Origin: Mauremys mutica | Lineage: Eukaryota; Chordata; Testudines; Geoemydidae | DNA: 64,000 nucleotides | Assembly: GCF_020497125.1 (NCBI RefSeq) | Contig: NC_059075.1 | Span: 26,820,003 to 26,884,002, forward strand | Reading direction: 5' to 3' | Shown: positions 35,174-47,657 of the stretch, one piece after another | Layout: every line of letters starts with the position of its first letter | Position numbering within the stretch: position 1 is the stretch's first letter | Position numbers and translations under genes: made by a program | Notes under the pieces: model-generated | Seen by the model: only the letters and a program-made list of their open reading frames with translations | Database searches by the model: none | What the model was told of the DNA's origin: nothing

Positions 35174-36134
35174 ACTTTGCTGCTGTGCTTGGGAAAGGAA
35201 GTGTTAACAGCATGTGCTGTGCTACATGGCAGTTCTGTATGTAATTTCAGTGAAGATGAAGTGCTAGTTGACTTGTAGCTGTGATGACATGTACAGAAAT
35301 GTGAACACACAAATAAAGCTTGCTTCTTTTTGAAAAAAATTGTGCTTTTATTTTTTAAAAAAAAGAGAAAATACCACATTCACATCCTCAGTGATGGTGG
35401 TGAACAGGGTGGGGGACCAGTACACCTCACAGTTGTGTAGAACTCCAGCTGTCATTTGACAAGCTGTCTGTGGATTGTGGGGGAATGGAAAAAATTTGCA
35501 GCGAACCTATAAGAATGTGCAGTGGGAGTTTGGGGAGTGCATGGGAAAGAATTCTGCACTTGCTGCAATGGGGGGGCAGGCAGGAATCAGGTCACTCTGC
35601 AGTGTAATGAGAGAATGCAACAGATCTGTCTGACCCTCCAAAACCTTGATTAGCCTCTCCGTGGCTTCCCTATGGAATGTATTATTCTCTTTTCGGTCTC
35701 TGTTCTCTCCCTTTTCCCACTTTGACATGGTTTCTCTCCATTTATTTTTATCATGTATCTCCGCTTGCGAGTGCAGAATCACGAAACATGTCTGCTTTAG
35801 TGCATCTTGGCTGCTTTCTAATGCATCGCAGACGCTCTGCTACAGTGAGGGGTGGGTCTTCCAGAGTCATTTCTAGGGAGACAAAAGCAGCACATTACTG
35901 TGATACATACATACAGGAATCACTGTGTACATTGCAATACACCACCGGTAAGAAATCACTGTCTTGGTGACAAAAGTCAAGCACCCATGGTGCACAAGAA
36001 CCCACCAATGGTGAGGGAATGCCAAGTTCTAGGGTTTATTGCATACACCCATTCTGAAAAGGGCAAGCCTGAAGGGAGGACACCCAGCACACAAACACAG
36101 CCGCCTTAGTACTCTTCTGTGCCCTCCACATGCA

Positions 36135-36707
36135 TTATGCATTGTCAAAGCAAAGCAACTTACCAGAGCTCTGCTCTCCTGCCTCTGCCTCAGCAGACAG
36201 TGGCCGCTCACACTGGCTAGACACCTCCAGAGTGGAGAAGGGGTCCTGAGTGCACACAGCAACTGGCTCCACAGCTTCCTCAGCCTCCTTCTCTTCATCT
36301 ATGACCTCCTCCTCCTCCTCCTCCTCCTGGCTAAGGCCACTTGCCACTGTCTCCGGACATGCAGACGTATCCACTGGGCTCTTTGCAATGGAGGTGGGGT
36401 AAACACTTAGGATTGCATCCAACTCCCTGTAAAAACGGCAGCTTTGGGGCGCAGGACCAGACTGAGGTTTTGCCTCCCTCACCTTGTGGTATGCGTTCCT
36501 GAGCTCCTTCACCTTCGCTCTGCACTGCAGGGTGTCCCTGTTATGCCCCTTCTCCTGCAAGCTGTGTGCAATCTGCTCATGGGTACTGAAATTCCTATGG
36601 CTGGAACGCGGCTGGAGCTGTACAGCCTCCTATCCCCAAACACTGATCTAGTCCAGTGGCTCGGCATTGCTCCAATCGGGGGATCGTTTGCTATGTGGAG
36701 CAGCCAT
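36135..36707 (-). pseudogene. Harbinger Myb/SANT-like DNA-binding protein, broken
   Basis: The second Harbinger gene normally binds the transposon ends and carries the transposase into the nucleus. The probable start is the ATG at 36707-36705 (MAAPHSKRSPDW). The N-terminal Myb/SANT-like helices (ISVWG..AVQ, then 'DTLQCRAKVKELRNAYHKVR') are interrupted by two in-frame stops before 36600. From 36560 on the frame is open to the end and includes 'SCRFYRELDAILS', the conserved last helix, then an acidic tail with a run of seven Glu residues encoded by a GAG repeat. The gene converges on the transposase. The family match is by pattern. Confidence 0.75.
36308..36329. repeat. (TCC)n trinucleotide repeat
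   Basis: A CTC/TCC run that encodes the poly-Glu stretch of the Myb-like pseudogene on the minus strand. Confidence 0.85.
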
Positions 36708-37371
36708 GGCCAACTAGCCAGATGAGCACTTGCAACAGGAAAGGGAATTTCAAACTTCCCAGAGCTTTACAGGGTGAGGGGCGGACATCCGTTTACCTGG
36801 CGTCAGAGCAGCAGAGGTGCTGGCCAGAGTTGGTCACCTAGGAACTGTGGGTTAACCTCCAGAGGCTAAAAGCTGTTTACACAGGAAGAACATGTCTTCA
36901 CTTACACAGCACCACAAAAGGATCAGCAGTAAGAGCTGTATGCCTCTCCTGGAGGTGGTTTTCTGTTTGTGGTGAAACTTCCGAATTTCATTGCAAAAAG
37001 TCATTAACCAGTGTAGATGTTCCCGTGGTTTTTGCGCAAAAAAGGGACTTTTTGCGCTTTAAATAGAAAGTGCAGATGTGCCCTAATGCTGCTGGTTTAA
37101 GTAAAAAGATAGCTAATTCTATCCTAATCTAGTCAGATTTTAATACTGTGTCTACGACCATGGTCTCTAAGCACCCTGCTAACTGAGCTAAGGCAAGTTA
37201 CGGAGCCCAGCCAAAAACACTGACATACAACCAGCACAGCAAAAAGCACAACTGAGTCTACTGGAAATTTTGCCTGGGTAAAATCTGAGTAAGGATATCA
37301 GAATCTGGCAGCACTTCTAACCACTAATGTCAATCCCTAAGAACTGATTTGAAATGGACATTTTTAAACAG

Positions 37372-37459
37372 CACCTTAAAGACTAACAGATTTATTTGGG
37401 TCAAAGCTTTCATGGGTAAAAAGCTTATGCCCAAATAAATCTGTTAGTGTTTAAGGTGC
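37372..37459. mobile_element. Older inverted pair of PLE ends
   Basis: The arms 37372-37410 and 37421-37459 match at about 35 of 39 positions around a 10-nt centre (CATGGGTAAA). The wording 'caccttaaagactaacagat' and 'aaataaatctgttagtgttt' is the PLE terminal segment. It is short and more diverged than the other two pairs. Confidence 0.7.
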
Positions 37460-37766
37460 CACTGGACTCGTTGTTGTTATCAGACTATGTAGAAAGCTTC
37501 ACATTGGTCAATGATAAATCAATGACTTCTTGTTTTAGTTGTTTTATTTTTCAGGGAAGAGAGGTGTTATTTTCTACCCTGCTAAAGAAAAACCTCCCAG
37601 CATACCAGCAGATTGTAATAATGTCCTAATGTAATGCCTGGTAGGTTTCCTCATTGGGAATGAGACACAGTGGAAGGCCTAGTTCAGTCTAAAAGAAAAA
37701 GAAAATTATTCAAAATTCAATGGCACTACTCATCATATGATCACTGCCACCTAAGCAATTAAATTA

Positions 37767-37780
37767 GTTACCGTGGTAAC
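37767..37780. promoter_or_regulatory. Perfect RFX X-box palindrome
   Basis: GTTACCGTGGTAAC is two GTTACC half sites with a 2-bp spacer, the ideal RFX-family site. It sits in AT-rich non-repetitive sequence next to CCACAGG. Function is not shown by sequence alone. Confidence 0.45.
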
Positions 37781-38092
37781 CACAGGTTGCATCATTAAGA
37801 ATTTTTAAAATGTTGACAGTTGGGAGGCAGAGCTTGAAACACTAGGAGAAGAGCAGGAGAGAGGAAGGCTTGAGAGAGGTATCAGAAGGAATCAAAGGGT
37901 TGAGTGCTTTCTGTAATGCAAGAGATTGGATAAGGAAACAATGTGGGGAATGGGAGGCATAGATATATTAAGTGCCTTTTCTGTTTTCTCTCCTAGAATC
38001 ATCGAAGCAGAGAGGAGAGGGAGGGGAACCTATTCCCCTCCATATTTCTCCTTTGTCTCTCTTCCCAATTTGACAGACAGATGGACAGAAGG

Positions 38093-38094
38093 GA

Positions 38095-38134
<40 letters not shown>

Positions 38135-38136
38135 AA
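38093..38136. repeat. (GAAA)n microsatellite
   Basis: About eleven uninterrupted GAAA units. Confidence 0.95.
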
Positions 38137-40410
38137 CCTGTTAACTGCTAAGGTTGATTGCTAATAATCTCATTCTGCATTGTGCTCATGAGCCTAGTGA
38201 GAAATGTACACAGCTAGCCAAAAAACAAATTTCACCTCCATGAAAATTTTTGAATCTTTGGAAAAATGTTCATCCCAAATCAGGATGAAAAGTTGGAGAC
38301 TTTAAATTTTTCACAGAACTGAAATCCTGCAATATTTTAATTTGGAAACACTAAAACATTCCCATTGCTGGAACTGTTTAGCATTTCTAAAATAAAATGT
38401 TTTCTGGGATTAGCAGTTCTCCTGTCCCAGAGCCAAGGAGTCTGGAAAGTGGAGATCTACCACAATCCACCCAACAGGCTGCCAAGGAGTGGGGGAGCCA
38501 GAGCCAGGAACAATTTTCTGATGGGAAATATTTTCCATGGACAATTTCAATTTTGTGCAAAGTGATTTTTCCATTAGAAGATTCCTCAGATGGAAAATTC
38601 CCAATCTGCTCTAGAAATGTAAAATGAAAACTTTAGGGCCAGGACTTGCACACACTCCCTCCTCCCACACCTGATTTTTCTTTTAATTTTTTCTTTGTTA
38701 TATATGAAAACAGATACAAAAGTTTGGTTTGTAGAAAACATTAGATTTGAGTGTGTTGTTGTTCTCAGTAAGACATGGAGAGCTTGTATTTAATCAATTA
38801 TTTTGCAGCATAGAACACAGTAAGCTGAGCAGCTGATCTCTTAGTGGCAGTCTGCAGTTGTTCACTGATCTGTCCCTATACCATCCTAGATGCCGCATGA
38901 TCTTTGGTCTCTGAATCCATACCCCACTTCCTTACTCAGTGACAGATGTTCCACACATTGATATACAACAAGTATATTTATAACCACATGGCCAGATCCT
39001 GAGCTGATGTAAATTAGCATAGCTCCACTGATGCTAATTGAACTGTACCTGTTTACACCATATGATCATCTGTCTCACTCTTTATTGATTTGAAGAAATT
39101 TAGTCACAAAATCTGTATCGAAATATTACATTCCGCCAGACAATCAAACCTTTCTTTGCCTTCATTTTCTTTTCCTAACTCTTATTTCTCCATTATCTCC
39201 TTTGAATCTTTATAGAACCAATTTTCCAATGTTGAAACAGTTTCTTTAGTGAATTTCTAGGGGCATTGCCATAGTCAGCAGAGGAAATAATTCTGGCAAA
39301 CCTCTCTACATTTTTAACATCCAAAAGGCTCTTACCTTGGTTCTGGGAGCTTTTCAATGCTCTTAATTGCTCTGAGGAAAGGTCAAGATCCTTTCATGTG
39401 TTTGTAGGTCCCTGTCAAGTACTGAGTTGTTATAACTTCCACAGCACACATGGGTTGCCTTGGTGGGAAACGATGACTGAGTGCTAAGGCGATGATCCCA
39501 TGACTATTGTTTATTGTATCCTTATACTTTCTCTCTCTTCTGTTTCCCCATTTAGCAACTAAACTGAACAAATAATCGGGATAGTGACACAGCCTTAGGT
39601 CTGGTTTCTATCTGACTTAAGAAGGGGCGAGCTGGCTTTTTAGCCCAGAAATGAGTGGATTTCCTCTAGCCACAAAGACATTTTTCTTTCATTTCCCTAC
39701 TTCTTCCTCCTACCTTCCCTGGTGGACTCATGCTGGCAGCAGCTGAATGAAGACAGCCAGTGAGAGTTGGAAGACAGGCTTGTGTTGCAGTTTTCAGTCC
39801 CCCACACCATTCAGTCCCTTCTGGCTTTTGCCTCACACAACCTTGAAGTTGTTTCTAACAGATTGGCTTTGGAAGTGAAAGTTGGAAGTTGGAGTGTTTA
39901 TCTAGGCAATTTAATAGCAACATCTCAGGAAACGTCCAAAAGGAAGCCAAACGCTGCAGGAAGGTTTTGTGTTATTAGTTCCCTGGTTTTTACAGGCAAC
40001 AAATACATTTACATTTGAATGCTGTAAACAGACATGAAGTAACATTCAGATCCAAATAGAAGTGAGTGTGTCCCATGACCCTTTGGGGAACAGAATCTCT
40101 CACTGAGAGTCACTGCCCTGTCCTTTATGCCAGTCCTGCATTGTCACTAAGTTTCTTCCTATCGACTGACTTCCAAAGCAGCCAGCTTTACAGTGTTTCA
40201 GTGAATCACATCCACTCACCCACCTCCTTGCAGAAATCTCTATTTGACATATGTAAGGGATATTTTTAAAACAACACTCACAATTTGAAAATCTTGGAAT
40301 CCACAACTAGCAGGACTCTGAAAAAAATTCTAGCATTCAATGTGCATTGATAAAGTCTCATTTCCAGAGCCTCCTCAGACACTCAGTGGCATCTTTTAAT
40401 TAGAGAATCT
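38137..40410. other. Unassigned; includes AT-rich degenerate repeat at 38220-38620
   Basis: 38220-38400 and 38515-38620 contain repeated 'ggaaaaatgttcatcc'- and 'gatgggaaatattttccatg'-like wording that recurs at 46020-46370 and 59965-60250, probably one old dispersed family. The remainder has no recognised feature. Confidence 0.35.
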
Positions 40411-40417
40411 AATGTGT

Positions 40418-40615
40418 CTCGTGGTTAGAACAGGTGACTGGGACACAGGACTTCTCTGTTCTCATCTCTGTGAGGAAGCACCATCCAGTTACAGTCAGGA
40501 CTCCTGGGTTCTATTCCCAGAGCCACAATTCGCTGGCTGTGTGCTTGGGAAAGCCTCTTCATTTCTCTGGACCAGCTGAGAGCAAGTTCTTGCAAGAATT
40601 TTGAAACAGTGCTGA
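40418..40615 (+). repeat. MIR/CORE-SINE, tRNA-like head
   Basis: 'gtggttagaacaggtgactg' then 'caggactcctgggttctatt' then 'gtgtgcttgggaaagcctct' is the MIR head and start of the core. There is an internal partial duplication of the 'caggact(t/c)ct' segment. Confidence 0.65.
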
Positions 40616-40619
40616 ACAT

Positions 40620-42900
40620 GCTTTGGTCTTGGTTGTGCTTGCAGTCTAACCATGTTCAGCAACCATTGCTGACACCTGTTGTTAGAAATGAATATTTTCC
40701 CTAGCGTAAACCAAGTTAATACATTCATATTCCGAGAGTTTAAGGTGCAAATTTTACCTTCCTATGAGTTTGTCTGGCCAATCCGTTATCTTGGTATCAA
40801 GTAGCCCACTATGCCTGGCCCTGCAGGTTCGTAAGTATCACTCTAAAACTTTAGGAATATAAAATATGAATTTCCATCCAGCATTATCACTAATTTAGGA
40901 TACAGGACTTAAACAATCATATTAGCAAAAAGCCTGGCTGCCGTGAAACTATTAATGGAGATGAACTTTAAAAAATACTTTATGAGTAGGTATGCTCATT
41001 TTGCTATGGAATAATCAATAGTTGCACCTATATGTTAAATTAATTAGCATACCTATGAAATGCAACTGTGCAATCAGGACAAGAATGAGTACTGGATGCA
41101 TATTTTCAAATTAAGAATAAGCAATATGTCAGGAATATATTAAACTGAAACATTATCTATTTCTGTGCAAAGGTGGCTAGTTTGTTTTTTAATACATTAA
41201 TTTGTCTCACAGATATATGCATTAACATGCCTCCTAAATAATACAAGAAGAGATCTTTCCTGGCCAGGGATAATGCCTGAAGTGGGTGTGGTTGTAAATC
41301 AATTGTAAATAACAGACAAAAAAATTAGGAATTTCATGCTAGCTGTACCAAATAAATGTGCATTACCGTTGTGATAATAACGAAATACTACTTCATTGGC
41401 ACAAGTATGTGAACTCACTCTAATGTTTGAAGATTTACATGAAATTGTTCAGATTAAAAACTAATGAATAAATCAATCCAGTCCTTAAACAAACTACTTT
41501 CCTCTTAATGCTGTTAGAGGCATTTTAGTTTACAATGGATGTGTAATTTACAGAGTCAGGTAGATGTGTTTCCCATCAGAAGCTGCCTCACAAATCTGCT
41601 AGGACGTTCAAACTTTTTTTGCCATAGGAAAGATTCCATGGGAATAAGAGCTTCTTCCAAAATCATTTCCCCATTTTTGCTCTTTTCTAATATTTCCCAA
41701 GTTCCTTTCAACAGCTGATCTCAGATTTCAGTGATGATGAGCAATGATCAGATTCAACTACTCAGCTGATGCCTGTTTGACCCTTCTGAGGGGCCAATCC
41801 TGCAAGATGCCCTGACTCATCTCAGCAGAAATTGAAGCACTTTGCAGTATTAGAGGTTAGAGCTTAACTTTGGGCCCTGTCCTGCAAGATACCGAGGGGT
41901 CCAGGATGACCTCACTTTGAGTTAAAAGGGCTCAACACCCCCCAGGAGGTGCTCAGCATCTTGCAGGGGCCAGCCCTTTTTCAGGAAGCACTGTAGTATC
42001 TAAAGGGACAACCAACTGGAATTTTGTTGATTTCACTCTAAACATTTTCTTCTTTGTTACATACACAACATAGAGAAATTAAAGAAAAACATAAATACTG
42101 TTGCTGGAAGGTTGCAATATAATACTTCTCTGTATCTTACAATTCAGATCAATAAACATAAGAACCCAGAAACACACGGAGAAAAGAACAGGCTGCTCCA
42201 TAAGGCAGCAAGGCACAACTCACCTCACCTTGTTTTAAACTGGCTCTTTCCAGGCTGATGGATTGATCACATGGTTTACTTCAGAGCCCCCTAGCCTGCA
42301 AGAAGGACCACGGAACTCCCCCCACCCCCTCTTCCCCTGCACCACACACACACACCCCACCCTCTTAAAGTAACAACTTGCAGTTCCAGCAGAATCCTCA
42401 ATTCACCACATTTTTCTCTTATTTTGAGATTGCTGGCCAACTTGATCCACAGACCAAGATCATATTACACATCTACCCACATCTGAATGACACCACCTAC
42501 ATCACAATTGGTGGAGAAATGGAAGAGACTTCCACTGGATATTTCTATAGGGTTGGGACATCATAATGTCCATGAATATTCCAAAATATTGAAACAAATT
42601 GATTTGGCTTCTTTTTAAATTTGACTTTACCAAATAAAATTTTCCTCCCTGTGTCTTGCCTCTTGGGACAGGCAGTATCTGAAGCTCTATGATCTCTTCT
42701 ATTCTGGCTGCCATACTTAGCCTCTTTTTATCCCAGCTTGAAAGTTAGGCCAAAGGCCATTTTTATCAGAGCCCATCCTCTCATCACTCTTAATTGGTTA
42801 AGTCCCCTCTGGAGCTGTCCACCAATTGTCAAACACGACAGCCGTTGATAAGGATGGCAATACAGCTCCCAGAAGGGGAGGCGAGTTTAAAGAGTGGCTT
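40620..42900. other. Unassigned AT-rich single-copy-looking sequence
   Basis: 40840-41500 is AT-rich, non-repetitive and rich in TAAT-type motifs, so it could be conserved non-coding DNA. 41787-41980 has decayed palindromic-repeat wording ('gccaatcctgcaagatgccc', 'cttgcaggggccagcccttt'). Confidence 0.3.
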
Positions 42901-42908
42901 GCATCTAA

Positions 42909-43359
42909 GGCCTTGTCTACACTACAAAATTAAGTCGATGTCAATTAGGTCAATGTACAGCCACCACAGTAATTATCACCATTTTTCATGTCCACACTAC
43001 CCTCCTTCTGCTAGTGGAACGCCTCCTCCTCACCAGGAACGCTTGCACCAACTTAAGTGGGGCAGTGTGGGGGGCTGACAGTCCGAGCTGTCAGCTGGGG
43101 CTGACAGGTGGAAGCCCGCCACCCTGAGGCTGACAGCTGGACCCCGCTCTGCTAGGGGCAGTGGGGGGGACTCCAGCTGTAAGCCCCACGCAGGGCTGAC
43201 AGGTATAACTAGTATTCTGCCTCTCGCGGAGGTGGAGTTATTAGGTTGATGTAGTGGGTGACTACATCAGTGGGAGCAACATTGTAGCATAGACGCTTAT
43301 GGAGTTAGGTCGACGTTAGCTGCCTTATGTCGACCTAACTCTGTAGTGTAGACCAGGCC
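42909..43359. mobile_element. Harbinger-type MITE, well preserved ends
   Basis: The left end GGCCTTGTCTACACTAC and the complement of the right end, GGCCTGGTCTACACTAC, are almost identical; similarity continues for about 35 bp. The flanks TAA/TAG fit a 3-bp duplication. The GC-rich interior codes for nothing recognisable. Confidence 0.8.
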
Positions 43360-43502
43360 TAGCTCTTAGCACAGTTCCTGCTGCCTATGGACCATAAAGC
43401 TTCTGGTTGAAGTCTCAGCTGTGATATTTTGAAGGACATTTACACAGCAATTCCAGACACCAGATGAGTGGCTCTGTTAATTGCTTTGTGTCAGGACACC
43501 AA

Positions 43503-43650
43503 AGTCCCAATACAGCAAAGCACCTAAGCATGTGCTTAATCTTAAGCATGCTCAATGAAGTCTACTTACAAGTCTAGACCCATTTAAATCAGTTGGTCTA
43601 CTCACATGCTTAAAGTTAAGCACATGCTTGAAGTGCTCTCCTGGCTCATG
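43503..43650. repeat. Ancient palindromic repeat (TTAAGCATGTGCTTA type)
   Basis: 'cctaagcatgtgcttaatct' on the left mirrors 'taaagttaagcacatgcttg' on the right, with a 'catttaaatcagttggtcta' centre. It is the same family as 63226-63303. Confidence 0.6.
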
Positions 43651-43659
43651 GCCCAGTTA

Positions 43660-46000
43660 CCAGATACAACATATATAGTCAGTCCTCAATTTGCAGATAG
43701 CCATTGCCTGAGGGCAATGGTTTAGCACTCTGCCCAAAGACCAGCAGAAGAGTGTCGTGAATGGAGACTAGATGCTACTTGAATGATTTGAATGATTCTG
43801 CTAAAGACTAGGCTAGACCTTGCATCTCCTGGACCATCTTATCCTACCCCAGCCAGGACACTTGAACCCAGCTCTACCTCATGGAGACTGTTCGGCTTTT
43901 TTTTTTTTTTTTAAATCTGTTAATAAAAGTGCTTTCCTAGAGTGCAAAAAGTACAAGGCAACAGGACATAATAACATGTATTAGCAGTCTCTGATATTAA
44001 TAGCACAGATTGTCACATGATATGACAGTGATTAAAGTGGGCATGGATGGAGGTCTCCCTTTCTTCTAGGACGCACTGTTCCCCCATGCAAACAGAAAAT
44101 AAACACAGCCCTTCCAGAGCATAAATGCCAATAACTGTGAAATTTTGATTAAATAATAGATATGTGTTCAGAAGCACTTCTTTATAGTATGTGATTAAGA
44201 AAGATAACTAGACATCCTTACAGCTATAATGATAATAATTACCACAACACATAAAGTGTAGAATATGACACTGGAAAGGCCATTATTAACCTTTCCCAGG
44301 GTTATTTTTTGGTGTGTTTTTGACACTATGGACAGCAGTGTTCAGAGAACTAAATAAAACTCTAGCCATGGCAATTCTTTCCAGCCGCCTCTCTAATATG
44401 TTAAAGAGGAGGGAGGGAAGAGTGAAATATCTTTTATTCAAAACAGATGTTTGTTTAATATCAAACATCTGGGCAGTTTTACAAAGATTATTGTGTTAAG
44501 ATTTCTGCAACTATTGGTAATTCAAAAAAACTGACAAAAGGCTTCCCTGTTTACATTTTAGCTATAAATAATAGTGCTGTGCCTCAGACCCAGGCCCTTT
44601 TATTCCTAGCAAACAAGTTTTATGTCAGTAAAGCCCCATACCGCATTGTTCAGCATATCACATACATTATCAGGTAATGCTAATCTGCAAATTTCACATT
44701 ATGACACCAATTCACTTTTGCAGCTCCAGTGGTGATCAAATCATGAGCTATTGATTAAAGTTCTACTTTGGTTCTTACCGGTATTGCTGTATATGGTTGG
44801 GCCCTGGAGAAAGGTTGGATTTAATGGCATCTTATACCATCAGGTTTTTTAGCATCAGAAACAAGGATCTGCAAGACGTTCTGAGAGTTTAACTGAGACC
44901 CGAAAGCAAAAAAGAACACATGGCCATAAAATGAATAGGCTGACCTGACACTGGTATGAATTGCTCCAAAATTTCCAAGGTTGAAAAAGTGAGAGCCATT
45001 TACAGAGCTTTTGTAATCCACCTGTAGGAAAAAGCTAGCCTCTGTAAATCAATCGAGGTTTGGGAGCTCACCACAAATGATTAAACAGCCTTCCATGTGT
45101 TCAGCTCCACTTTTCATATGATAAAAAAAGGCCCTATTAGTCAAGAGTCTTCGCATCTGCAAAAATCATTTTGCATGAAGGCAAGAAGATGCCATTACTT
45201 TAAATTATGGCATTGGTGTGTGATAGATAGAGTGTGGGAAAATCATAAATCCTGAGTCAGTCTGTTCTGTAGTGTCCTGTAAATAACATCAGAGAACCAA
45301 TAATCCGAGTGGCACAGGATAGTACTTTGAAACGGCTCTAATTAAGTCAGATCGAACCAAACCCAACTAAGCCAAGGTTTCTTCAACAATTTATTATTGA
45401 AAATACAATTAGCTGGTGGCATTCAGAGGAGCTTTGTGAAATCAAAGGCTGCACTGTAACGTAAAGTAAGTTTCTAAGTCACCAACTCATTAATAGCAGA
45501 GAAGGGTTGCATGGCTGAAAGGCACCGAGTCAGATTTTAAAATATGGAACCATTGGTGTCATTTTTTGATCAAAATACAAATAATAAAATAATAATAATA
45601 ATAGAATCATAGGACTGGAAGGGACCTTGAGTGTCTGTACACTGCCTTTTCCCCCTATTCTTAGCTTGCCTTCAATGCTGAAACTTAGAACTTATGTACA
45701 TCTCTTGCCTGGATAAAGGGATGTGTCTGTTTCAGCGCTTGCATTAGGAGTTCTGTTCGATCCCCAGTTATATAGGTATATGTGGTATGAACTTCACCAA
45801 CCTGCTGTTAAAATCCATTTAAAATTATTCCACTACTAGTTTGAAGTGGAGGTACAGCTACTTGCTTAACTAAGAAGGATTCTTCCTTATTCTTGCATTC
45901 TTTAGAACATCCACACTGTCCTTGGTGGGATCCCACACAATCATAAATGAAAGGTAAAAAAATTATGCATCATCTGCCATTGTCACAAAAGATTGACTTT
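43660..46000. other. Unassigned sequence with a doubtful exon-like segment
   Basis: A T-run is at 43895-43915. 44821-45021 on the minus strand is open for 66 codons directly after TTTTTCCTACAG, a good-looking splice acceptor, but no family is recognised and similar open frames are common by chance here. 45596-45636 is a CR1 tip. Confidence 0.3.
45596..45640 (-). mobile_element. CR1 3' terminal fragment
   Basis: 'atagaatcataggactggaa' and then 'gggaccttga' is the complement of a CR1 3' end, preceded by an (AAT)n run. Confidence 0.7.
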
Positions 46001-46385
46001 CAATGAGACTTGGGCTCCTGAGTAGTGCGGTTTGGAAATGTTTTGTCAAACTTTTCTTTTCCTAAATGAAAAATGCCATTTTTGTTGAAATTGAAACAGT
46101 TCACAGAATGTCTATTTTGATGACAAGTCCCATGGAAAAATATTTTTAAATGATTTTTTTTTCCATTTAGGAAAATTTTCATCTCAGGAAACACTGAATT
46201 TTCTTTTCAAGTTTTCTTTTATGCATTGGTTTTCCTTTTTATATTGTTTTTATTATTTTAACATTATTTTATAACAACACTAGTAGTGCAATAGTGCATA
46301 ATCCCAATCTGAAATGAAAACCAAGTTTGGAATGTTGAAATTTCCCACAAAACAGAAATTCTGAGTTTTGACTAGCTCTGTTCCT

Positions 46386-46463
46386 GGGCGCCTAAGTCAC
46401 TTTTGAAATTGGGACCCTAAGTCACTGAGGACTAGGCACTTTTTAAAATGTAACCCTCCCCAC
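46386..46463. repeat. Ancient palindromic repeat (CCTAAGTCACTT type)
   Basis: 'gcgcctaagtcacttttgaa' mirrors 'gactaggcactttttaaaat'. It is the same family as 59808-59917. Confidence 0.5.
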
Positions 46464-47655
46464 CCTATGTTGTGCTGAAGACAGAGGGAATAGGATTTAA
46501 GGAGCTTCTTCCCAACCCCAAGTACACTCAAATGAACCAAACCCAAACAAGAGCTTTTTTCTGTGTCTCCCCTTTACTTGCAGGATTGAGCCAGGAGCAG
46601 AAACAGTTGACATACTACAAGTAAAGATGGTCTTGTCATATAACTTTCAGCATAGCAAGTACTACTAGAAATCTCACAAGAAATCCTATTCTGGTTTCAT
46701 AATTTTCTAGATCCAAGAGTTTTCTATTAACCTTGCATTTCGGGGGCATGTTGCTGCTGTCTTTGGCTCCAGCACCTCCTGCTTGTGGCCCCAAGTCTTC
46801 TGCGAATCAGCCCTCCGGCCAAGTCACCTAAGACCCCTTCCAGGATATCATAAACAAGTCCAAACAAAAGTCCAGATGAAACTGAATAATTCTTTTCCCC
46901 TCTTGGGCTACTGAAGTCTTTCCTTCTCTACTTACAAACTATCTCACGGCTCTCTCCCACAGGATCTACTCTGCCCTCTGTGAGTTTCCTTCCATAGGAG
47001 AGTCCTGCCTCTTCTTCAGTCTCTCCCTTGTACATTGTCCCCTTTTTTCCAGGTTCCACCACAGAGACCAGTCCTGTCCTTATGGCCTTCCTTAGTCTGC
47101 CTACCCCGGTCCTCTATCAGAGAGAGGGGACGGAAGGGAACTCATTACGTCCTCTCTCCTGTGTCTTCCCTCCCCAACTGAGCTCCCTCAGTCTACGTAT
47201 AAGACCTAACCCTGCCGCTTCTGGCCTGGATGCAATTAGTTAATCAGCCATGAACCAGCTGCAGCACATGACTAATTGGGGTTTTATCCCTTACCTTGTA
47301 GGTGATGGGGGTTAAGCCCCACCATAGGTCATTTACTCAAATCAATCTGAATTTTTATTTTCCCAAGCTATAACTAGCGGCTAATAATAATGAAATTGTG
47401 GGTACAAATTTGCATATTTCCATGCAAATACTTTGCATCTGCAGTGTTCCATCACCCATTTTATCATGAGTCTCATGATATTTGTTGTTTTTATCAAAGC
47501 CCCAGTTCCTGAAGTCATGTGACAAGAAAATCTGAGATTTTAAAAAAAAAATTAAAGGAAGTTTCTAGGTTGTGGAGAAAAAGTTGAAACTGTTAAATTG
47601 CTAAAGACTCAAAATCAGAAGACAAATGAAAAGAATCCAAAATACATCTTTTTTT
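46464..47655. other. Unassigned sequence
   Basis: No recognised element; pyrimidine-rich around 46900-47200. Confidence 0.4.
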
Positions 47656-47657
47656 TT

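Larger units (their letters stand above)
33605..37083 (+). mobile_element. Full-length Harbinger (PIF/Harbinger) transposon, inactive
   Basis: The ends AGGTATGTCTACAC and GGGCACATCTGCAC (complement of the right end) match at 9 of 14 bases and are flanked by TAA on both sides (33602-33604 and 37084-37086), the usual 3-bp Harbinger duplication. Subterminal GCGC-containing repeats (TTTTTGCGCT) occur near both ends. Inside are the two genes expected of an autonomous element, in convergent order: a DDE transposase (33956-35173, +) and a Myb/SANT-like protein (36135-36707, -). Both are broken, so this copy is dead. Confidence 0.88.

Noticed and set aside
35507..36410. Other-strand frames between and over the Harbinger genes
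   Set aside because: They are shadows of the transposon's untranslated and Myb-like regions.
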